Source: Anoxybacterium sp963668245 (GTDB taxonomy: Bacteria; Bacillota; Clostridia; Peptostreptococcales; Anaerovoracaceae). From it: a DNA stretch of 64,000 nt. Below, piece by piece: positions 60,657 through 64,000 of the stretch. The DNA is taken from the NCBI GenBank assembly GCA_963668245.2, contig OY764195.2:930001-994000 (forward strand), given 5' to 3'. The position numbers were made by a program, and so were the translations under genes. Below the pieces are notes generated by a model, which had not been told where the DNA came from, did no database searches, and worked only from the letters and a program-made list of their open reading frames with translations. Numbering within the stretch: position 1 is the stretch's first letter; each line of letters begins with the position of its first letter.

Positions 60657-60687
60657 AAGAAGCTGGATTTTTCTAGCTTCTTTTTTT
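60657..60687 (+). terminator. Rho-independent terminator after the tRNA
   Basis: AAGAAGCT (60657-60664) pairs with AGCTTCTT (60675-60682), followed by a run of T. The next gene starts only about 22 bp later, with no room for a separate promoter. Confidence 0.85.
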
Positions 60688-60708
60688 AGATAAGGGAGAA
60701 ATGAGTTT

Positions 60709-62316
60709 ATGAAAAAAATTAGGGGATTAATAACAGGGCTTATAATTGGGTCGATGATACTAGGGATGAGCAGCCCTGCATATGGCTTCAGTGAAAATGA
60801 AAGCAGGAGCGTTGAGAACTTTTTCATTGAAGCAAATATGCTGAAAGGAAATGGCTCGGAGTATGGCTTAGATGCTCTTCCAACTAGAATGGAGGGAACC
60901 ATTATTCTAATCAGGATTTTGGGAAAAGAATCGGAGGCACAAGCCCTTGCTTCAGAACCATGCCCATTTACGGATGTGCCAGATTGGGCGGTTGGATATG
61001 CAAATTATGCGTATAACAGTGGCATCACCAAGGGAATCAGCGAGACATTATTTGGAACGTATGAACCAATGACTGCACAGCAATACAATACGCTGCTATT
61101 GAGAACTGTTGGGTATGATGATAATCAGGGTGATTTTAATTGGGATTCGGCGGTGGAAACTGCTGGTGAAGAAGAAATTCTTCCAACTGATATGGTTGAT
61201 TGGTATGAATCCCAGTCAAATGAATATACAAAAAGAGATTTGTTGGAATCCTCATTTTGTTATCTGGAAGTATCAATGCATGATGATGAAACTGCCAATT
61301 CCTTGATAGACCAACTGATTGAAAATGGCATTGTTTCACGCGCATTGGCTGATAAATATGGAGTTGCAGTGCAAGAGGTACATAGCTTTGTAACAAATTT
61401 GTCTGAGGATGATTACTTTGATTTGACTGTGCAAGATAATAATACGATCCAAGTGACAGGTTCTAGTAATGACACAAATAAAAAGTGGATACTAATACAA
61501 GTTGAAAATGTTGAGACGGAGAGAGAAGTAACCACAAGGTATTTTGAAAAAAATAGCAATAATCAATATAATTATAGCTTTTCCACGACACTTCCTATGG
61601 GTGAATACTATTTGAATTTTTATGGGAATAGTGAAAAATATCATACTTATACCAGTATTTTCTTGAATAGTTTAAAAATTAAGGTAAGCAAAGAAGGGGT
61701 ATCGTTTCTATCGGCGCCTACTTATGGACAGAATCTTAGGATCTATCTAGGAAATGAGGTCAACCATGAAGATGAAATAATGACATTGACAACAAGGGCA
61801 ACCAAAGACGTTGATGAACTAATGATTACTACAGCGGAAGAGATTACCATTGGCTGCTCTAGTGATTATGAAAGAATCAAAGCAATACATGATTGGGTTT
61901 CGGAAAATATTTATTATGATAAAGATTACCTGGATGGAACCACTCAAAATACCAATATTAATGCGTACTCTGTACTAAAAAATAAATATGCAGTATGCAG
62001 TGGCTATGCAAATTTGACGAAAGATTTAATTTCAGCGCTAGGCATTCCATGCAAAGAGGTCATTGGATTTGCACTAGGCTATGGAGATGAAAAACGATGG
62101 GAAGATGTGGACCTATTCAATGTGGTACCAAATCATGTATGGAACGAAGCCTATGTAGATGGCAGATGGGTCATTATTGATACAACTTGGGATTCTCAAA
62201 ATCGTTATTCCGAGGGTGTTTTTACCACTGGCAACGGGAGTTCTAGCTTATATTTTGATGTATCTATGCCGTTTTTCTCATTGACCCATAAATCTACACC
62301 AATAGAAACGTTGTAA
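60709..62316 (+). CDS. Secreted transglutaminase-like protein with SLH-like N-terminus
   Basis: 535 aa. Signal peptide MKKIRGLITGLIIGSMILG. SLH-like repeats at about residues 30-80 (degenerate) and 85-130 (WAVGYANYAYNSGITKGISETLFG), with a weak third. A beta region at 220-350 is followed by a transglutaminase-like (papain-fold) domain with a visible triad: C430 in AVCSGYANL, H476 in NHVWNEAYV, D491 in IIDTTWDS. Extracellular members act as proteases or cross-linkers of wall proteins; which one applies here is not known. Start ATG 60709 follows AGGGAG. It lies directly behind the tRNA terminator and probably depends on read-through. Confidence 0.85.
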   Translation: MKKIRGLITGLIIGSMILGMSSPAYGFSENESRSVENFFIEANMLKGNGSEYGLDALPTRMEGTIILIRILGKESEAQALASEPCPFTDVPDWAVGYANYAYNSGITKGISETLFGTYEPMTAQQYNTLLLRTVGYDDNQGDFNWDSAVETAGEEEILPTDMVDWYESQSNEYTKRDLLESSFCYLEVSMHDDETANSLIDQLIENGIVSRALADKYGVAVQEVHSFVTNLSEDDYFDLTVQDNNTIQVTGSSNDTNKKWILIQVENVETEREVTTRYFEKNSNNQYNYSFSTTLPMGEYYLNFYGNSEKYHTYTSIFLNSLKIKVSKEGVSFLSAPTYGQNLRIYLGNEVNHEDEIMTLTTRATKDVDELMITTAEEITIGCSSDYERIKAIHDWVSENIYYDKDYLDGTTQNTNINAYSVLKNKYAVCSGYANLTKDLISALGIPCKEVIGFALGYGDEKRWEDVDLFNVVPNHVWNEAYVDGRWVIIDTTWDSQNRYSEGVFTTGNGSSSLYFDVSMPFFSLTHKSTPIETL

Positions 62317-62362
62317 GAAATGATATGATTAGAAACCATGAACGATGTGAAAGGGTGAAAAT

Positions 62363-62884
62363 ATGATGGTAACAGGTGAAGCACGAAGAAAAAAAATCGT
62401 TGAAATACTTCAGAACGCAGAGGAAGCTGTGTCAGGGACAGAACTAGCCAAACTACTTGATGTGAGTAGGCAGGTGATTGTACAGGATATTGCTTTGCTG
62501 CGTGCGGTAAATCGAGATATTCTGTCCACAACCAAGGGATACTTGCTTTATAGCAAGGAAGAAAAAGCTGTTCATCGTTGTTTTTTGGTAAAGCATACAG
62601 ATGAACAGATTGAGGACGAATTATGCACCATCGTAGACTTTGGCGGAAAAGTTCTTGATGTAATCATAATGCATGAGATTTATGGTGAAATCTCCACCGA
62701 TCTAATTTTGAAGAATCGACAAGAAGTTTACGAGTTTGTTCAATCATTGAAAGGAAAGAAGACGCTTCCTTTAAAAGAATTGACTGGTGGAATTCATCTT
62801 CATACGGTTGAAGCGGAAAGTGAAACCACCTTAGATATCATTGAAGCCAAATTGAAAGAAAAAGGATTTCTTGTTGAAAGCTAA
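62363..62884 (+). CDS. niaR: NiaR-type transcriptional repressor (HTH + 3H domain)
   Basis: 173 aa. An N-terminal DeoR/BirA-like winged helix (ARRKKIVEILQNAEEAVSGTELAKLLDVSRQVIVQDIALLRA) is followed by a 3H domain whose three histidine motifs are visible: VHRCFLVKH, IIMHEIYGEI and GGIHLHTVEA. NiaR (YrxA) members bind metal and nicotinate and repress NAD-precursor uptake or synthesis genes. No nad or niacin-transport gene is in the window, so its targets lie elsewhere. AAAGGGTG precedes ATG. Confidence 0.9.
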   Translation: MMVTGEARRKKIVEILQNAEEAVSGTELAKLLDVSRQVIVQDIALLRAVNRDILSTTKGYLLYSKEEKAVHRCFLVKHTDEQIEDELCTIVDFGGKVLDVIIMHEIYGEISTDLILKNRQEVYEFVQSLKGKKTLPLKELTGGIHLHTVEAESETTLDIIEAKLKEKGFLVES

Positions 62885-62889
62885 GCAAC

Positions 62890-62918
62890 TTGACTTGATA
62901 GAGACATACAAATAGGAT
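62890..62918 (+). promoter_or_regulatory. Sigma-A promoter of the PglF/CapD-type gene
   Basis: TTGACT (62890-62895), 17 bp, TAGGAT (62913-62918), about 40 bp before ATG 62959. Confidence 0.6.
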
Positions 62919-62958
62919 ACACTGATACTACAGTATATCTTGAAAGGATTATTTTTCT

Positions 62959-64000
62959 ATGGTAAAGCTATCTCGAATTATTTTTTTGATTTTTGCAGAT
63001 GTGATTTGCATCAATTTTGCATATATTATGGCATTTTTGTTGCGATTTGATTTTAAAATAAATACAGATGTGTCGATAGGATTTTTTGCTGTCTATGCGG
63101 ATAATATTCTACTAATTACTGTGGTAAAACTCCTGGTGTTGTGGGCATTTGGTCTCTATCGCAGCTTGTGGAAGTATGCTGGGACTCAAGAAATTGTAAA
63201 AATTGGATTGGCGGTCCTTGTGGCTACTGCGGCAGCGATTGTTTATCTAGAATTCATCCAGCGCAGCATGCCAAGAAGCATCTATGTATTTAGCTGCATG
63301 ATGGACTTTTTGCTGATCAGTGGTGTTCGTTTTGGTTACCGAATTCTACGAGAGTTTAGAAGCCCAAGTTCATTTAAAAGCGTATTTCTGAGTTTGGCAA
63401 AGCGCAGTGTTGGCAGTGATTTAACCAAGGTTATGGTAGTAGGAGCTGGTGATGCAGGGGCAATTATTATAAAAGATATCAAGCAGCATCCAGAGCTGGG
63501 CAAACGAGTGGTTGTTGTTATTGATGACAACCCAAGTAAGCTGAATCAGGTCATCGCAGGCGTTAAAATTGCAGGAAATCACCATGGGATTCGTCAGATA
63601 GCAAGAAAATATGGAGTGGATGAAATTATCATCGCGATTCCGTCAGCCAATAAAAAGGCAATTCAGGAGATTGTCAATGAATGCAATAAAACTAGATGTA
63701 AAATGAAGATATTGCCAGGCATTAGTGACCTCATCAATGAGACGGTGAGCATTAGTAAGCTAAGAGATGTTGATATTGAAGATTTATTGGGACGAGAGCA
63801 AGTGCAGGTCAATCTCAAAGAGATCAGCGGCTATCTGGAAGGGAAAATCGTTCTTGTGACTGGTGGCGGCGGTTCAATTGGTTCTGAGCTTTGCAGGCAA
63901 ATTGCAAAGTTTAGACCGCGCAAATTGATTGCTCTTGATATTTATGAAAATACAGTATTTGAACTTTCTAATGAAATTAGGAATAGTTTTCCCAATTTGG
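62959..64000 (+). CDS. PglF/CapD-type membrane nucleoside-diphosphate-sugar dehydratase, 5' part
   Basis: The first ~347 residues; the frame runs off the right edge. Four N-terminal transmembrane helices (IIFLIFADVICINFAYIMAFLL ... FSCMMDFLLISGVRF) are followed by a CoA-binding/Rossmann domain (VMVVGAGDAGAIIIKDI, about 155-165) and the start of the SDR catalytic domain (VLVTGGGGSIGSELC). This is the polysaccharide biosynthesis protein CapD/PglF family, UDP-GlcNAc 4,6-dehydratases that begin UDP-diNAc-bacillosamine synthesis. It would supply the substrate of the LegC/PglE-like enzyme at 49129. The active-site residues lie beyond the window. GAAAGGA site 10 nt upstream of ATG. Confidence 0.88.
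   Translation, partial: MVKLSRIIFLIFADVICINFAYIMAFLLRFDFKINTDVSIGFFAVYADNILLITVVKLLVLWAFGLYRSLWKYAGTQEIVKIGLAVLVATAAAIVYLEFIQRSMPRSIYVFSCMMDFLLISGVRFGYRILREFRSPSSFKSVFLSLAKRSVGSDLTKVMVVGAGDAGAIIIKDIKQHPELGKRVVVVIDDNPSKLNQVIAGVKIAGNHHGIRQIARKYGVDEIIIAIPSANKKAIQEIVNECNKTRCKMKILPGISDLINETVSISKLRDVDIEDLLGREQVQVNLKEISGYLEGKIVLVTGGGGSIGSELCRQIAKFRPRKLIALDIYENTVFELSNEIRNSFPNL

Overview
The window looks like chromosomal DNA of an anaerobic, low-GC Bacillota, most likely class Clostridia. The evidence is a set of S-layer homology (SLH) surface proteins with Gram-positive signal peptides, strong AGGAGG-type ribosome binding sites, consensus sigma-A promoters (TTGACx-17-TAnAAT), Hsp33, a NiaR-type repressor and many TTG/GTG starts. 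The genus cannot be fixed from this sequence alone.

Layout. (1) 1-7.2 kb: the C-terminal end of a surface protein, then a housekeeping operon: phosphohexomutase, Hsp33, D-Ala-D-Ala ligase, DUF1934 and an S41 protease with a peptidoglycan-binding domain. It is bounded by a promoter near 1.05 kb and a strong terminator near 7.2 kb. (2) 7.2-7.8 kb: a promoter, a ribosome binding site and a terminator with no convincing ORF between them (orphan transcription unit). (3) 7.8-26.1 kb: a surface-protein island with six SLH proteins, one 2071-residue secreted protein and, at 23.1-26.0 kb, the probable main S-layer subunit. (4) 26.1-50.3 kb: one apparent 24-kb polysaccharide/glycan operon of 23 genes, all on the plus strand and tightly packed or overlapping. 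It encodes an EPS-type MarR regulator, a MurJ-family flippase, four GT4-type glycosyltransferases, two SPASM radical SAM enzymes, two asparagine-synthetase-like amidotransferases, RmlA/RmlB/WecE (predicted dTDP-Fuc4N), a NDP-sugar dehydrogenase and epimerase (uronic acid), a FemAB-like acyltransferase, a DUF2334 deacetylase-like protein, WbqC, and PglC/PglD/PglE-like proteins (predicted bacillosamine-type first sugar). (5) 50.27-51.80 kb: an intact-looking IS3-family (IS150-type) element with a 3-bp target duplication, inserted in the loop of the operon's terminator. (6) 51.9-62.3 kb: an O-antigen-ligase-like protein, a stalk-domain protein, a TolC-family protein, a large SLH/GLUG protein, a tRNA-Val with an unusual C33, and a transglutaminase-like surface protein. 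(7) 62.4-64 kb: NiaR and the start of a PglF/CapD-type membrane sugar dehydratase that runs off the window.

How it fits together. The glycan operon can supply three activated sugar types: dTDP-Fuc4N, a UDP-uronic acid that may be converted to its amide, and UDP-diNAc-bacillosamine. It also has an initiating phosphoglycosyltransferase, glycosyltransferases, a flippase and (outside the operon) a ligase/polymerase-like protein. Lying between SLH genes, it may build the cell-wall polymer that SLH domains grip, or a glycan carried by surface proteins. The most unusual chemistry is predicted for the radical SAM / AsnB / WbqC / FemAB-like block, roughly 29.5-43.3 kb, which also looks more AT-rich than its flanks.
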